From positions 173,393-237,392 of the forward strand of contig NZ_FXTS01000006.1 in NCBI RefSeq assembly GCF_900182785.1: DNA of 64,000 bases. The letters run 5' to 3'. Position numbers and translations under genes: made by a program. The notes under the pieces are model-generated. The model had not been told where the DNA came from and searched no databases. It saw only the letters and a list, made by a program, of their open reading frames with translations. The DNA comes from Oceanospirillum linum. Lineage in GTDB: Bacteria > Pseudomonadota > Gammaproteobacteria > Pseudomonadales > Halomonadaceae. Below are positions 17,190-26,294 of this stretch, piece by piece. Each line of letters starts with the position of its first letter. Within the stretch, counting starts at the first letter, position 1.

Positions 17190-17239
17190 TTTATGAACTT
17201 AAAGGCTTTTTATTTCTTAAAGGCTATTTTGTTCATAAA
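17190..17239. promoter_or_regulatory. Candidate regulator-binding region upstream of tctC
   Basis: Within the 368-bp gap between tctC and ybjN, an inverted repeat TTTATGAAC (17190-17198) / GTTCATAAA (17231-17239) brackets two identical direct repeats CTTAAAGGCT (17198-17207 and 17216-17225) spaced 18 bp. A direct-repeat, TTAA-containing layout is compatible with CitB/DcuR-type regulators. The rest of the gap holds TATAAT at 17336-17341, a plausible ybjN -10 box. Confidence 0.5.
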
Positions 17240-17398
17240 AACCATAGGCGGGATCTGTCGGGGGAAAAGCAGAAAAATGCTGCGATGGTCATGACTTAGA
17301 GGGCGAGTTTCCTAGTCGGCACTGATGCAGCCCGTTATAATAGCCGGAATAATAACACCGATGACTGAACCGGTTTTTCCCACTTAATTGAGGCGACT

Positions 17399-17878
17399 AT
17401 GGAACCCCTATTTGTACCTGACAGTGATCAGGTCCAGCGCTGGCTAAATGAAGGCTCAACCACGAACTACATCTGTGAGCACTGCGAAGGCTTGCACCTG
17501 ACCGATCTGCAGCAGCTGGATGGTGTTCTTGATAGCCGGATTTTTGTCGAGTCGGATCATCTGGTGCTGACCACGGAAGTGGAGCTTCGCCCCACAGCGC
17601 TTCTGCCGCTGACCATTGAGATGGGGCGGATCAACATCGCTTTTCCGCACCTGAAAGTCTTTGTGGAAGTCTCGGACGACGCCCTACCCAAGTTGATTAT
17701 GATGGATACCTTACATACCCGGGCTGGTGTTTCTTTCAGCCAGTTCCGCCACTTTCTGCTTAATGTGATGGAGTATACCCGGCAGTTAGTGAGTGACTGC
17801 CAGAATATGGGGGTCATCACTTATCCTGAAGGTCCCGAAGGGGACGAGGGTGAAAATGAAGGTGAGTATCTTCACTGA
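17399..17878 (+). CDS. ybjN: YbjN domain protein
   Basis: The 159-residue protein aligns by eye with E. coli YbjN over its full length. Shared features are the VPDSDQVQRWL start, the CEHCEGLHL Cys pair, LDGVLDSRIFV, ELRPTALLPL, DDALPKLI, GVSFSQFRHFL and the acidic tail ending YFLH/YLH. YbjN has been linked to motility, stress and virulence regulation in enterobacteria, with no known enzymatic activity. It stands alone between the tct operon and the TRAP genes, with its own terminator. Confidence 0.88.
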   Translation: MEPLFVPDSDQVQRWLNEGSTTNYICEHCEGLHLTDLQQLDGVLDSRIFVESDHLVLTTEVELRPTALLPLTIEMGRINIAFPHLKVFVEVSDDALPKLIMMDTLHTRAGVSFSQFRHFLLNVMEYTRQLVSDCQNMGVITYPEGPEGDEGENEGEYLH

Positions 17879-17918
17879 GTGATCTGCCACAGACCGATGA
17901 GCGAAATTTCGCCGATTT

Positions 17919-17961
17919 AAAATACCCGATCAGCAGGATCTTGCTGATCGGGTATTTTTTT
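17919..17961 (+). terminator. Intrinsic terminator after ybjN
   Basis: AATACCCGATCAGCA pairs with its complement across a 6-nt loop (about 17920-17956) and is followed by TTTTTTT. Confidence 0.92.
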
Positions 17962-18007
17962 ATCTTTTTTATCTCTTTAAAATCAATGTGTTATAGGGTT
18001 TTGCTTT

Positions 18008-18022
18008 TGGCCCACGCCTTGC
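18008..18022 (+). promoter_or_regulatory. Sigma-54 promoter of the TAXI-TRAP operon
   Basis: TGGC (from 18008) and TTGC (18019-18022) place the invariant GG (18009-18010) and GC (18021-18022) with exactly 10 bases between them, the diagnostic -24/-12 spacing. It lies about 78 bp before the binding-protein gene. A sigma-54-dependent DctD-like activator is encoded downstream at 23609-24997. Confidence 0.82.
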
Positions 18023-18100
18023 AATCTTTATCTCTGTACAGATTCCTCTCCTATTGGAATCAGGCAAGACAAAAATAAAAAAGATAAGGAATACATAACA

Positions 18101-19156
18101 ATGAAACATTTGATGCAAGGTACTGTTTTGAAAAGTTCTATTTTTAAAAGCACGTTTGTTAAAACCACTGCGATGGCTGCGGCACTGACCGCTTCTGCTT
18201 TTACGTCAGGCGTTCAGGCGCAGGACAGTAAGTCGTATATCTTTGCGACAGCAACGACCGGCGGCACCTATTATCCTGTGGGTGTGGCTGTCAGCACACT
18301 GACTAAGGTGAAGCTGGAACCTACACATAAGATCTCCCTGTCGGCTATCAGCTCTGCCGGTTCTGGCGAAAATGTTAAGTTATTGCGTGAAAATCAGGCG
18401 CAGTTTGCGATTCTGATGGGGTTGTATGGCAGTTGGGCAAAAAATGGTGAAGGCCCTCTGACGAATGCGGGGCCTCAGGAATATCTGCGCTCAGTAACCA
18501 TGTTGTGGCCTCAGGTTGAACATTTTCTGGTTACAAAAGATAAAGTAAAAACCGGCACTTTGGATGATCTGCAGAATTTGCAGGGTGCTAGCTTTTCTAT
18601 CGGCAAGCGTAACTCAGGCACAGAAGGTGCCAACCGATATATCTTCGGTCAGCTGGGTATCAACCCGGACGAGATGTTTGATCTGGCGTTCTTGGGGTAT
18701 GGCGCCTCTGCGGATGCGTTCAGCAACCGTAAAATTGAGGGTATGAACACCTCGGGTGGCATGCCGGTTTCAGCCGTGACCCGTGCGATGGCGGATACCA
18801 ATACAGAGGTTTCTCTGCTGGGTGTGACGGAGGATCAGTTAGCCAAAGTGAATGCGAAATTCCCGCTTTGGGTGCCGTACACCATTCCGGCAAATACCTA
18901 TCCGAATCAGTCTCAGCCTGTTCAGTCTATGGCTCAGTCTAACTTCCTGGCGGTGCGTGATGACGTGAGTGAAGAGGATGTTTATCAGCTGACAAAGGCG
19001 ATCTATGAAAACTTAGGTTTCCTGAAGAATATCCATAAAGCCACATCCGAAATGTCACTGCAAACGTCGATCAATGGCCTTCCGGTTCCGCTGCATCCCG
19101 GTGCTCTGCGTTACTACCGTGAACAGGGCGTAAAGATCCCGGACGCCTTGCTTTAA
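18101..19156 (+). CDS. TAXI-family TRAP transporter solute-binding protein
   Basis: The 351-residue periplasmic protein has a signal peptide of about 40 residues (ATAMAAALTASAFTSGVQAQ) and the TAXI-family start ATATTGGTYYPVGVAV. SIGKRNSGTEGANRYIF follows in the middle; this family resembles glutamate-binding proteins rather than DctP. It delivers a carboxylate or amino-acid-like substrate to the fused permease downstream. AAGGA precedes the ATG at 18101. Expression is expected from the sigma-54 promoter at 18008, with a partial terminator behind the gene keeping it above permease level. Confidence 0.92.
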   Translation: MKHLMQGTVLKSSIFKSTFVKTTAMAAALTASAFTSGVQAQDSKSYIFATATTGGTYYPVGVAVSTLTKVKLEPTHKISLSAISSAGSGENVKLLRENQAQFAILMGLYGSWAKNGEGPLTNAGPQEYLRSVTMLWPQVEHFLVTKDKVKTGTLDDLQNLQGASFSIGKRNSGTEGANRYIFGQLGINPDEMFDLAFLGYGASADAFSNRKIEGMNTSGGMPVSAVTRAMADTNTEVSLLGVTEDQLAKVNAKFPLWVPYTIPANTYPNQSQPVQSMAQSNFLAVRDDVSEEDVYQLTKAIYENLGFLKNIHKATSEMSLQTSINGLPVPLHPGALRYYREQGVKIPDALL

Positions 19157-19269
19157 CCTTTTCAGGGCAGGGCCTATCTGAATCCTTAGCAGGGTGTCAC
19201 TGCATCGTTGCCTGAGCAACGCCGGCTCCCGTAGCTCACACGGTTGCCGGCATGGCATCACTCGGGTAC

Positions 19270-19305
19270 GGGCAGTCTTGCTTATTATGGTCTTGCCCTT
19301 TTTTG
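19270..19305 (+). terminator. Hairpin with T-run between TRAP binding-protein and permease genes
   Basis: GGGCA (19270-19274) pairs with TGCCC (19294-19298) and is followed by six T residues. A further hairpin CGTTGC-CTGA-GCAACG lies upstream (about 19204-19219). In a binding protein-permease operon this would act as a partial terminator lowering permease expression. Confidence 0.5.
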
Positions 19306-19392
19306 TTTTTCTTTAAGTCTTGCTGGTTGCCTGTTGTTTTTTCAGGCCACCAGCTGCTTTTGCGCAAATCTGCGTTTTAAAAGGACCCTCTT

Positions 19393-21591
19393 ATGAATCA
19401 ACAGTCATTAAGTCATAGGGCTGACCGGGAGCCTCAGGATACGCCTACACCTGAAGAGTTGGATGCTCACTTATCCTCCGACCCGGAATCAGCGGTTCCT
19501 GAGCCGGAAACCCAGGGTTGGTTTGGCAAGTTCACGTTTGCTTTCTGTATTTTTGTCGCGTTAAGCCATATCTACTTCAACACCTTGGGTAATATGTCTG
19601 AACTGTGGTTATCGGCCATGCATTTTGGCATGTTTGGTTTCCTCTGTGCGCTGCTTTACCGGACAGGTAAGGATAAAACCGGTGTAACCAAAACTTTCCA
19701 TTGGGGCATCAATATTCTGCTGGGGGGGTTAAGCCTTGTTGTTGTGGCTTACCTGATGCTGGGAGAATCTGCACTTTATGCCCGAGGCGTTACCTTTATT
19801 AGTACGGATTGGCTGGCTGCCATTGTAGCGGTGATCCTTGTGGTTGAGTTTGCCCGCCGTACCAGTGGCTGGGTTATTCCGGTCATGATTCTGATCGCAC
19901 TTTCCTATGTGGCATGGTGGGGAAAGTACCTGACCGGGGTTTTTCATTTCCCGGGATTGACAGCTGAAACTCTGCTGTTTCGCAGCTATTTTTCTAATGA
20001 AGGTATGTTCGGTTCCATTGCCCGGATCAGCTCAACCTATGTTTATATGTTTATTCTGTTTGGTGCCTTTCTTGTACGTTCCGGTGCCGGAGAATTTATT
20101 ATTGAGCTGGCCCGTTGCGTTGCCGGACGTATGATTGGTGGGCCTGGTCTTGTTGCTGTTGTGGGTTCATCGCTGATGGGGTCAATCTCAGGTTCTGCCG
20201 TAGCTAACACGGTATCGACCGGTGTGATCACAATCCCAATGATGAAGCGAGCTGGTTTTCGTCCGGTCTATGCAGGTGGTATTGAGGCAGCGGCTTCAAC
20301 CGGTGGTCAGTTGATGCCGCCGGTGATGGGGGCGGGTGCCTTTATTATGGCGTCTTATACACAGGTGCCGTATCTGGAAATTATTACACTGGCCTTCTTG
20401 CCCGCGATGATCTATTTCCTGTCGGTGGCTTTCTTTGTGCGTATCGAGGCCAAGCGCCTGAATATTCAGGTTGTGGAAGAGGAAACGCCCCGGGCCATAG
20501 ATATTCTGAAGCGTGGCTGGCACTCTCTGGTACCTATCGTTGTGTTGGTGGTACTACTGATTTATGGCTTTACACCAACCTATGCGGCAGGCTTCAGTAT
20601 TCTGAGTGTGGTGATCGCCTCCTGGTTGTCGCCGAACCCTATGGGGCTGCGTGATATCGCCGGGTCCATGGTGCAGGGTACATACAATATGATCCCGACG
20701 GCTGTTCTTCTGATTGCGGTGGGCCTGGTGATCAATGTGGTTACCACAACCGGTGTTGGTAATACTTTCTCACTGATGATCAGTCAGTGGAGTGGCGGTA
20801 GTCTGCTGATCAGCCTGGTACTGGTTGCTCTGGCCTCACTGATTGTGGGCATGGGGCTTCCGGTGACGGCGTCTTATATTGTACTGGGTACGCTCTCTGC
20901 TCCAGCGCTTTACAGCCTGATGAATGAATCCCATCTGATCGATTATCTGATGAGTGGTCAGGTTGAAGGTATGGCAAGCGCTATGATTACTCTGAGCCTG
21001 CCGAGTCTTGCCGAGGCATTACCACAGGGGTTAACCCTGGCGCAGGCGCAACAGGTGATCGCAACGTTACCATCCGACTCCCTGGATATGGTGATTGAGC
21101 AGGGGTTGTCCGCAGAAACGCTGACGATTAGCCTGATTTCGGCTCATATGATTATTTTCTGGTTGTCTCAGGACAGTAACGTCACACCACCGGTTTGTCT
21201 GGCAGCCTTTGCGGCAGCAGCTGTTGCCCGGGCAAATCCGATGCGCACAGGTTTTATGGCCTGGCGTTTTGCTAAGGCTCTGTATGTGGTACCGCTGCTG
21301 TTCGTCTATACACCTTTAATAGGGGGAACCCTGGCGGAAGTGTTGCAGATCTTTATCTTTGCTTGTCTGGGGATGTACGCATTAGCGGGCTTCTTTGAAA
21401 ATCATCTTGAAGGGCCGCTTCAGCTTTGGCAGCGTATCTTACTGGTGCCTGCTGCAGGTCTTATGCTGTGGCCGGATCTGGGGCTGGTAGCTCAGCTGGC
21501 AGGCTTTGCCATTTTGTTGGTGCTCTTTGTGTTGAGTCGCCGGGCAGAACCGGTAAACCCTCATCGGGTTGTCAGTGCGGAAGCTGCTTAA
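19393..21591 (+). CDS. TRAP transporter fused permease (4TM-12TM)
   Basis: The 732-residue membrane protein combines the small (DctQ-like) and large (DctM-like) TRAP permease subunits in one chain, as usual for TAXI-type systems. An acidic N-terminal tail (about 1-45) precedes about four helices. The large subunit follows with GSSLMGSISGSAVANTVSTG, GIEAAASTGGQLMPPVMGAGAF and SLIVGMGLPVTASYIV, the conserved DctM-type Gly/Ser-rich motifs. The last about 100 residues add more helices. It uses ion gradients to import the substrate bound by the upstream protein. AAGGA precedes the ATG by nine bases. Confidence 0.93.
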   Translation: MNQQSLSHRADREPQDTPTPEELDAHLSSDPESAVPEPETQGWFGKFTFAFCIFVALSHIYFNTLGNMSELWLSAMHFGMFGFLCALLYRTGKDKTGVTKTFHWGINILLGGLSLVVVAYLMLGESALYARGVTFISTDWLAAIVAVILVVEFARRTSGWVIPVMILIALSYVAWWGKYLTGVFHFPGLTAETLLFRSYFSNEGMFGSIARISSTYVYMFILFGAFLVRSGAGEFIIELARCVAGRMIGGPGLVAVVGSSLMGSISGSAVANTVSTGVITIPMMKRAGFRPVYAGGIEAAASTGGQLMPPVMGAGAFIMASYTQVPYLEIITLAFLPAMIYFLSVAFFVRIEAKRLNIQVVEEETPRAIDILKRGWHSLVPIVVLVVLLIYGFTPTYAAGFSILSVVIASWLSPNPMGLRDIAGSMVQGTYNMIPTAVLLIAVGLVINVVTTTGVGNTFSLMISQWSGGSLLISLVLVALASLIVGMGLPVTASYIVLGTLSAPALYSLMNESHLIDYLMSGQVEGMASAMITLSLPSLAEALPQGLTLAQAQQVIATLPSDSLDMVIEQGLSAETLTISLISAHMIIFWLSQDSNVTPPVCLAAFAAAAVARANPMRTGFMAWRFAKALYVVPLLFVYTPLIGGTLAEVLQIFIFACLGMYALAGFFENHLEGPLQLWQRILLVPAAGLMLWPDLGLVAQLAGFAILLVLFVLSRRAEPVNPHRVVSAEAA

Positions 21592-21598
21592 ATCCAAG

Positions 21599-21635
21599 AA
21601 GCGGTCAATTGAAAAATTGGCCGCTTTTCTTTTTT
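21599..21635 (+). terminator. Intrinsic terminator after the TRAP permease gene
   Basis: AAGCGGTCAATT (21599-21610) pairs with AATTGGCCGCTT (21615-21626) across GAAA with one G-U, then TTCTTTTTT. Confidence 0.92.
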
Positions 21636-21671
21636 CTGAGGGGCCGAATATTTTGATATGCTCGGCCTTTA

Positions 21672-23609
21672 TTGCTGTTCTTTCTGAACAGCCTTTTTGA
21701 TGTTTTATCTGTGATTGATTCGGGGCTGACTTTGAATGATCCGGTTGTGTCCGCTGGCCGGGCTCGTCTTATATCCTATCCTGTTGCGATTACGTTTTTG
21801 GTGGTCTGTTGTTTGCTGCTAACCGCAGGGGTAAGCCATTACTCCTACTACAGCACCCTGGCTCAATTGGAGCAGGAAAGCCACTTTAAGCTTAATCTAT
21901 ATAAAAAAGTGGTTCTGAGTGAGTTAAAACGCCATGCCTATCTGCCACTGATGTTATCGAAGGATGATCAGGTGCTGGAGTTCCTGTATGACTCAGAGCT
22001 GAAGATGGAAGGCCAGGCGCTGAACGCTCATCTGGAATCTCTCAGTGAAGGAACTGATGCCCTCAACATCTACCTGATGAACACAGAGGGTACCACGATC
22101 GCTACCAGTAACTGGAAAGAGAAAACCAGTTACCTGGGGGTGAATTATCGTTATCGTCCCTATTTTCTTAATGCACTGGCGGGCCAGCCAAGTATCTTTT
22201 TTGCTATCGGTGTGACCACTAAAATTCCCGGCTTGTTTCTGTCACACCCGGTGTATCTGAATGATGAAGTTGCCGGGGTGGTTGTGCTAAAGGTCAGCAT
22301 GCGCCCTCTGGAAAAGCTCTGGGCAGAGCAGGGGGCAGAGAAAGTATTTCTTACCGATGCCAATGATATTATTTTCAGCAGTACCGAGGCGAGCTGGCGT
22401 TTTAATGCGCTCTTTAAACTGACATCCGAGCAAAGAGAAAGCCTGAGGGCTGATCGAAAATATCTGGATTATCCCATAAAGTCGTTACCGATCCTGCGGG
22501 ATCCTGAGGTTCAGGATTATCGCCTGATTCGGATTGTTGAGCGTCCCCGACTGGGTAAACATTATCTTTGGCTGACGCAGGCGCTGCCCAACAGTCCCTG
22601 GAAGTTGCATATCATGGCCAGTGCTTTAGGGGCCAGGGAAGCGGCTATTAACGCCTTTTTTCTGGGACTGCTGCTCTCCAGTCTGGTGGGGCTACTGGCC
22701 TATATGCTGATGAAGCGCAAGCGTGTGGCTGACCGACTGAGAGAGGCCCATGATTTACTGGAGCAACGGGTTGAGGCATGCACAAAGGAGCTTTCCGAAA
22801 GCAATCTGCAATTAACCCATGAGATTGAACAGCGGCAGAAGGCCCATGAGGCCTTGCGTCGTGCTCAGGACGATCTGATTCAAAGCAGTAAGCTGGCGGC
22901 ACTGGGGCAGATGTCAGCGGGTATCACCCATGAGCTTAATCAGCCCCTGTCGGCAATTCAGACTTTTGCCCGAAATGGTGAAAAACTGGTGGCACGGGAG
23001 CGCTATGCTGCTGGAGAAAACTTCAGCCGTATTTTTGCCCTCACCAGTCGAATGGGGGAGATCATCAACCACCTTAAAACCTTTGCCCGCAAGAGCCAGA
23101 AGCGCCGAGAGGCGGTGGACCTCCGATTGAGTGTTGAGAACGCCCTGCTACTGGTCGATCATATGAGTCAGCGGGATCAGGTAGAGATCGGCCTTGTGAT
23201 TGAGGGTGATCCGCAGCTTATTGTAGCCGGCGATCCGGTGCGACTGGAGCAGGTATTCGTTAACCTGCTCAGTAATGGTATTCAAGCTCTGCACAGCTCT
23301 GATAATCCTGACAAACGCATCGTGATCCGCCTGAGAGCGGTGCAAGGTCATGCGGAGGTTATTATTCATGATAATGGGCCTGGTTTTGATGATCAGGTAC
23401 TGGAGTCGATTTTCGACCCTTTCTTTACCACCAAAGAGGTCGGTGAAGGGATGGGGCTGGGACTCTCTATTGTCTATGGCATTCTGATGGAGCATAACGG
23501 CGAGATTGATGCCCGTAATAATCAGGGCGCCGAGATACGTGTCTGCCTGCCTCTTTTTCAACCCCGGAACCAGAAAGTCCATCCGGCCACAGAAGGGAAT
23601 GACCTGTGA
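21672..23609 (+). CDS. Sensor histidine kinase, DctB-like
   Basis: The inner-membrane kinase of up to 645 residues has a first helix at about 36-55, a periplasmic double-PDC-sized sensor (about 60-310) and a second helix (about 315-335). A coiled coil follows (about 345-395), then the H-box LAALGQMSAGITHELNQPLSAI, and an ATPase with NLLSNGIQAL, DNGPGF and GMGLGLSIV. This layout matches DctB, which senses C4-dicarboxylates and drives DctD. The start is uncertain: TTG at 21672 is the longest, GTG at 21711 and TTG at 21732 are alternatives. The gene overlaps the regulator gene. Confidence 0.9.
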   Translation: MLFFLNSLFDVLSVIDSGLTLNDPVVSAGRARLISYPVAITFLVVCCLLLTAGVSHYSYYSTLAQLEQESHFKLNLYKKVVLSELKRHAYLPLMLSKDDQVLEFLYDSELKMEGQALNAHLESLSEGTDALNIYLMNTEGTTIATSNWKEKTSYLGVNYRYRPYFLNALAGQPSIFFAIGVTTKIPGLFLSHPVYLNDEVAGVVVLKVSMRPLEKLWAEQGAEKVFLTDANDIIFSSTEASWRFNALFKLTSEQRESLRADRKYLDYPIKSLPILRDPEVQDYRLIRIVERPRLGKHYLWLTQALPNSPWKLHIMASALGAREAAINAFFLGLLLSSLVGLLAYMLMKRKRVADRLREAHDLLEQRVEACTKELSESNLQLTHEIEQRQKAHEALRRAQDDLIQSSKLAALGQMSAGITHELNQPLSAIQTFARNGEKLVARERYAAGENFSRIFALTSRMGEIINHLKTFARKSQKRREAVDLRLSVENALLLVDHMSQRDQVEIGLVIEGDPQLIVAGDPVRLEQVFVNLLSNGIQALHSSDNPDKRIVIRLRAVQGHAEVIIHDNGPGFDDQVLESIFDPFFTTKEVGEGMGLGLSIVYGILMEHNGEIDARNNQGAEIRVCLPLFQPRNQKVHPATEGNDL

Positions 23610-24997
23610 TGTTTGATACCAGATCTCAACCAAACAACTTTAAGTCGGAACTGACGGTACTCTTTGTTGATGATGAAGAGAATATGCGTCTGTCCGCGGA
23701 GCAATGCCTCCAGTTGGAAGAGTTTCAGGTCGTTACCTGCTCCGATGCTAAGCAGGCTCTGGCTCATTTGGAACCGGGTTATCCGGGGATTCTGGTGACG
23801 GATATCCGTATGCCGGGTATGACGGGCATCGATCTAATGGAGCAGGCCCTGGCTTTAGATCCTGAAATGCCGGTGATTCTGCTTACCGGTCATGGTGATA
23901 TCGATATGGCGGTTAGCGCCATGCACAAAGGGGCCTATGACTTTCAGCAGAAGCCGTTTGACCCGGATCACTTTATCCGCATTGTCAGTCATGCCCTGCG
24001 ACAACGGGCCCTGGTGCTGGACAATCGTCGTTTGAGGCGCAGCATTGAATCACCGGATCTCCTTGATTCTCTGCTGGTGGGAAAAAATCCTCAGATGCAG
24101 GCCCTAAGAGATACAGTTCTGGATCTGGCAGACCTGCCGGTCAATGTACTGATTCATGGTGAAACCGGGAGTGGCAAAGAGCAGGTGGCGACCTGCCTGC
24201 ATCAGCTCAGCCATCGCAAAGCCGCACCCTATGTTGCTCTGAACTGCGCTGCCATGCCTGAGCACCTGTTTGAAAGTGAAGTGTTCGGTTTTGAAAAAGG
24301 AGCATTTACCGGTGCTGATCGTCAGCGCATTGGTAAACTGGAATACGCCAAGGGCGGAACGGTTTTTCTCGACGAGATTGAAACCATGCCCCTTAATCTG
24401 CAGGTAAAGCTGCTGCGGGTTTTGCAGGAGATGAAAGTTGAGCGTCTCGGTTCTAATCAGCTGGTGGATCTGGATTTTCGCTTAATCGCCGCCACTAAAA
24501 CTGACCTGCAGGCGGCCAGTGAACAAGGTGAGTTTCGGGAAGATCTTTATTTTCGTCTTAATGTGGCTGAGATTCATATTCCCCCTTTGAGGGCGCGGCG
24601 AGAGGATATTCCGCTGTTATTCACACACTTCATCTATCAGTTGGCCCAGGATTATGACCGAGAGCCCTTCGAGCCGAATCTTCAGGATCTTCAGGAACTG
24701 ATGCAGCACCGTTGGCCCGGTAACGTGCGGGAGCTCAAAAATATCGCCCAGCGCTTTGTCTTCGGTCGTCAGGGGCAGAAGCTGGCAGTCTCTGAGCTGA
24801 TGAAAACGCCTGCAGCGAAAAGCGGTGTCAGCCTGCAGTGCCAGATGAGAAGTTTTGAGCGAACCCTGTTAGAAAATGCGCTTCGACGCCATAAGGGACA
24901 GGTGCAACCTCTGCTGGAGGAGCTTGATCTGCCCCGACGTACCTTTAACGAGTTGATGAAAAAACACGGCCTGGAGAGAAAGGACTTTTCCATCTGA
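23609..24997 (+). CDS. Sigma-54-dependent response regulator, DctD-like
   Basis: The protein of about 462 residues has a receiver domain (about 15-130; phospho-acceptor in ILVTDIRMPG). A sigma-54-interacting AAA+ domain follows (about 145-380) with Walker A GETGSGKE, the GAFTGA loop that contacts sigma-54, Walker B TVFLDEIE and the RWPGNVRELKN sensor region. A Fis-type HTH forms the C-terminus (LPRRTFNELMKKHGL). The ATG at 23609 shares TGATG with the stop of the kinase gene, showing translational coupling. The obvious target is the -24/-12 promoter at 18008. Confidence 0.94.
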   Translation: MFDTRSQPNNFKSELTVLFVDDEENMRLSAEQCLQLEEFQVVTCSDAKQALAHLEPGYPGILVTDIRMPGMTGIDLMEQALALDPEMPVILLTGHGDIDMAVSAMHKGAYDFQQKPFDPDHFIRIVSHALRQRALVLDNRRLRRSIESPDLLDSLLVGKNPQMQALRDTVLDLADLPVNVLIHGETGSGKEQVATCLHQLSHRKAAPYVALNCAAMPEHLFESEVFGFEKGAFTGADRQRIGKLEYAKGGTVFLDEIETMPLNLQVKLLRVLQEMKVERLGSNQLVDLDFRLIAATKTDLQAASEQGEFREDLYFRLNVAEIHIPPLRARREDIPLLFTHFIYQLAQDYDREPFEPNLQDLQELMQHRWPGNVRELKNIAQRFVFGRQGQKLAVSELMKTPAAKSGVSLQCQMRSFERTLLENALRRHKGQVQPLLEELDLPRRTFNELMKKHGLERKDFSI

Positions 24998-25026
24998 AAA
25001 GAGGTCGGCTTGCCTGAAAAGAGATG

Positions 25027-25059
25027 GCCTGTTCTCAGCTCTGAGTAGCACGAACAGGC
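25027..25059. terminator. Hairpin between convergent genes
   Basis: GCCTGTTC (25027-25034) and GAACAGGC (25052-25059) form a perfect 8-bp stem. On the plus strand GAGGGGTTTATTTTG follows, moderately T-rich, suiting termination of the DctD-like gene. Confidence 0.5.
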
Positions 25060-25096
25060 GAGGGGTTTATTTTGTCCGGAGAAGTCCGGAGACATA

Positions 25097-26161
25097 TCAG
25101 GTAATAATCGGTGCAATATCCGGCTGGGAAGGTGGCTCCATAGGCGTATCCGGTTCCAGCTCCTCATTCCAGGCCTCCACCTGGTCGAGAATATCACTGG
25201 CGTCCTCTTTAAAACGGGCGATATGGAACAGGGCTTCGCCTTCGTGTACCAGTGGCAGGTTGACCCGGCCGATCACAATCCCTTCGCAGGGGGCTGTTAC
25301 CTCAACCTCGAACTCACCCATAGGATCGGCCACCAGAGCGATAACACTGCCCCGGGTTGTCCGAGCGCCTAACGGGAGCAGTGTCCGCAAAATGCCACTG
25401 GTGGGTGAACGAACCCAGACAGAGTTGAGGGCAACGGTGGCCTCCTGCGTCTCTTTTTTTCGCCTCACTTTACGTATCATGCCCAGCAGGCGCATCACGT
25501 TGATAATGCCATTGACCCCTGCACGGATACAGACCTCGTCAAAGCGCAAAGCCTCTCCCGCTTCATAGAGAATAACCGGAATGCCACTATCGGCTGCCGC
25601 TTTGCGGAACGTGCCTTCTTTGCTTTCAGAGTGCAGTACCACCGGCAGGCCAAATGCGTGTGCCATCTCTGTGCCGGTTTTATTTTCCGGATCAAACCGT
25701 ATCTGAGGCAGATTGGCTCTGTGCCGTGCCCCTGTATGCAGGTCGATACCATGGGTGGCATGGGAGACCACTTTGGTCAGAAAGGTGTGTGCCAAACGGC
25801 CCGCCAGAGACCCCTTCTGGGAGCCGGGAAAGCTGCGGTTCAGGTCTCTGCCATCGGGTAGGTAGCGGCTATGGGCGATAAATCCGTGGACATTGACGAT
25901 GGGCACAACAATCAGAGTGCCGGAGAGGTTCGCCAGTGAGCGCTGTTTCAGTAGTCGGCGAATGATTTCGACACCATTGATCTCATCGCCATGGATTGCC
26001 GCTGAGATCAGAAGTACCGGTCCTGGTTTTTTACCATGGATAATCTGTATCGTCAGATTAACATCCGTATTGGTGACCATACCGGCCACCGGAATTTTGA
26101 GGGTGCGGCGTTGACCCGGGTTCAGGGTATGGCCATTGATTTCAAAAGGGCTCGCTTTCAT
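25097..26161 (-). CDS. Succinylglutamate desuccinylase/aspartoacylase family protein
   Basis: From the ATG at 26161 the protein has 354 residues. The zinc-carboxypeptidase fold is marked by ISAAIHGDEINGVEI (His and Glu ligands), GRDLNRSFPG, GIDLHTGARHRANLPQ (third ligand His) and VLYEAGEALRFDE near the catalytic Glu. The C-terminal region (about 240-340) has a beta-rich, lipoyl-like layout with LGARTTRGSVIALV. Members hydrolyse N-acyl amino acids; the substrate here is unknown. It is third in a minus-strand operon after a zinc-protease-like gene and rimK, suggesting a role in removing or recycling glutamate-type modifications. A longer frame to 26233 lacks support. Confidence 0.87.
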   Translation of the reverse strand: MKASPFEINGHTLNPGQRRTLKIPVAGMVTNTDVNLTIQIIHGKKPGPVLLISAAIHGDEINGVEIIRRLLKQRSLANLSGTLIVVPIVNVHGFIAHSRYLPDGRDLNRSFPGSQKGSLAGRLAHTFLTKVVSHATHGIDLHTGARHRANLPQIRFDPENKTGTEMAHAFGLPVVLHSESKEGTFRKAAADSGIPVILYEAGEALRFDEVCIRAGVNGIINVMRLLGMIRKVRRKKETQEATVALNSVWVRSPTSGILRTLLPLGARTTRGSVIALVADPMGEFEVEVTAPCEGIVIGRVNLPLVHEGEALFHIARFKEDASDILDQVEAWNEELEPDTPMEPPSQPDIAPIIT

Positions 26162-26294
26162 GTCTGCCGTCTTCCTTTGAGCGGTATTTGATCGGCTATT
26201 TGCCGGTTCAGCGTTGGCTACTTTGAGTCTCAAATAAGCAAACTTTTTTACCTATATCAGCAGGTGCAGTGTGAGCCACCTACTGAAACGGATC

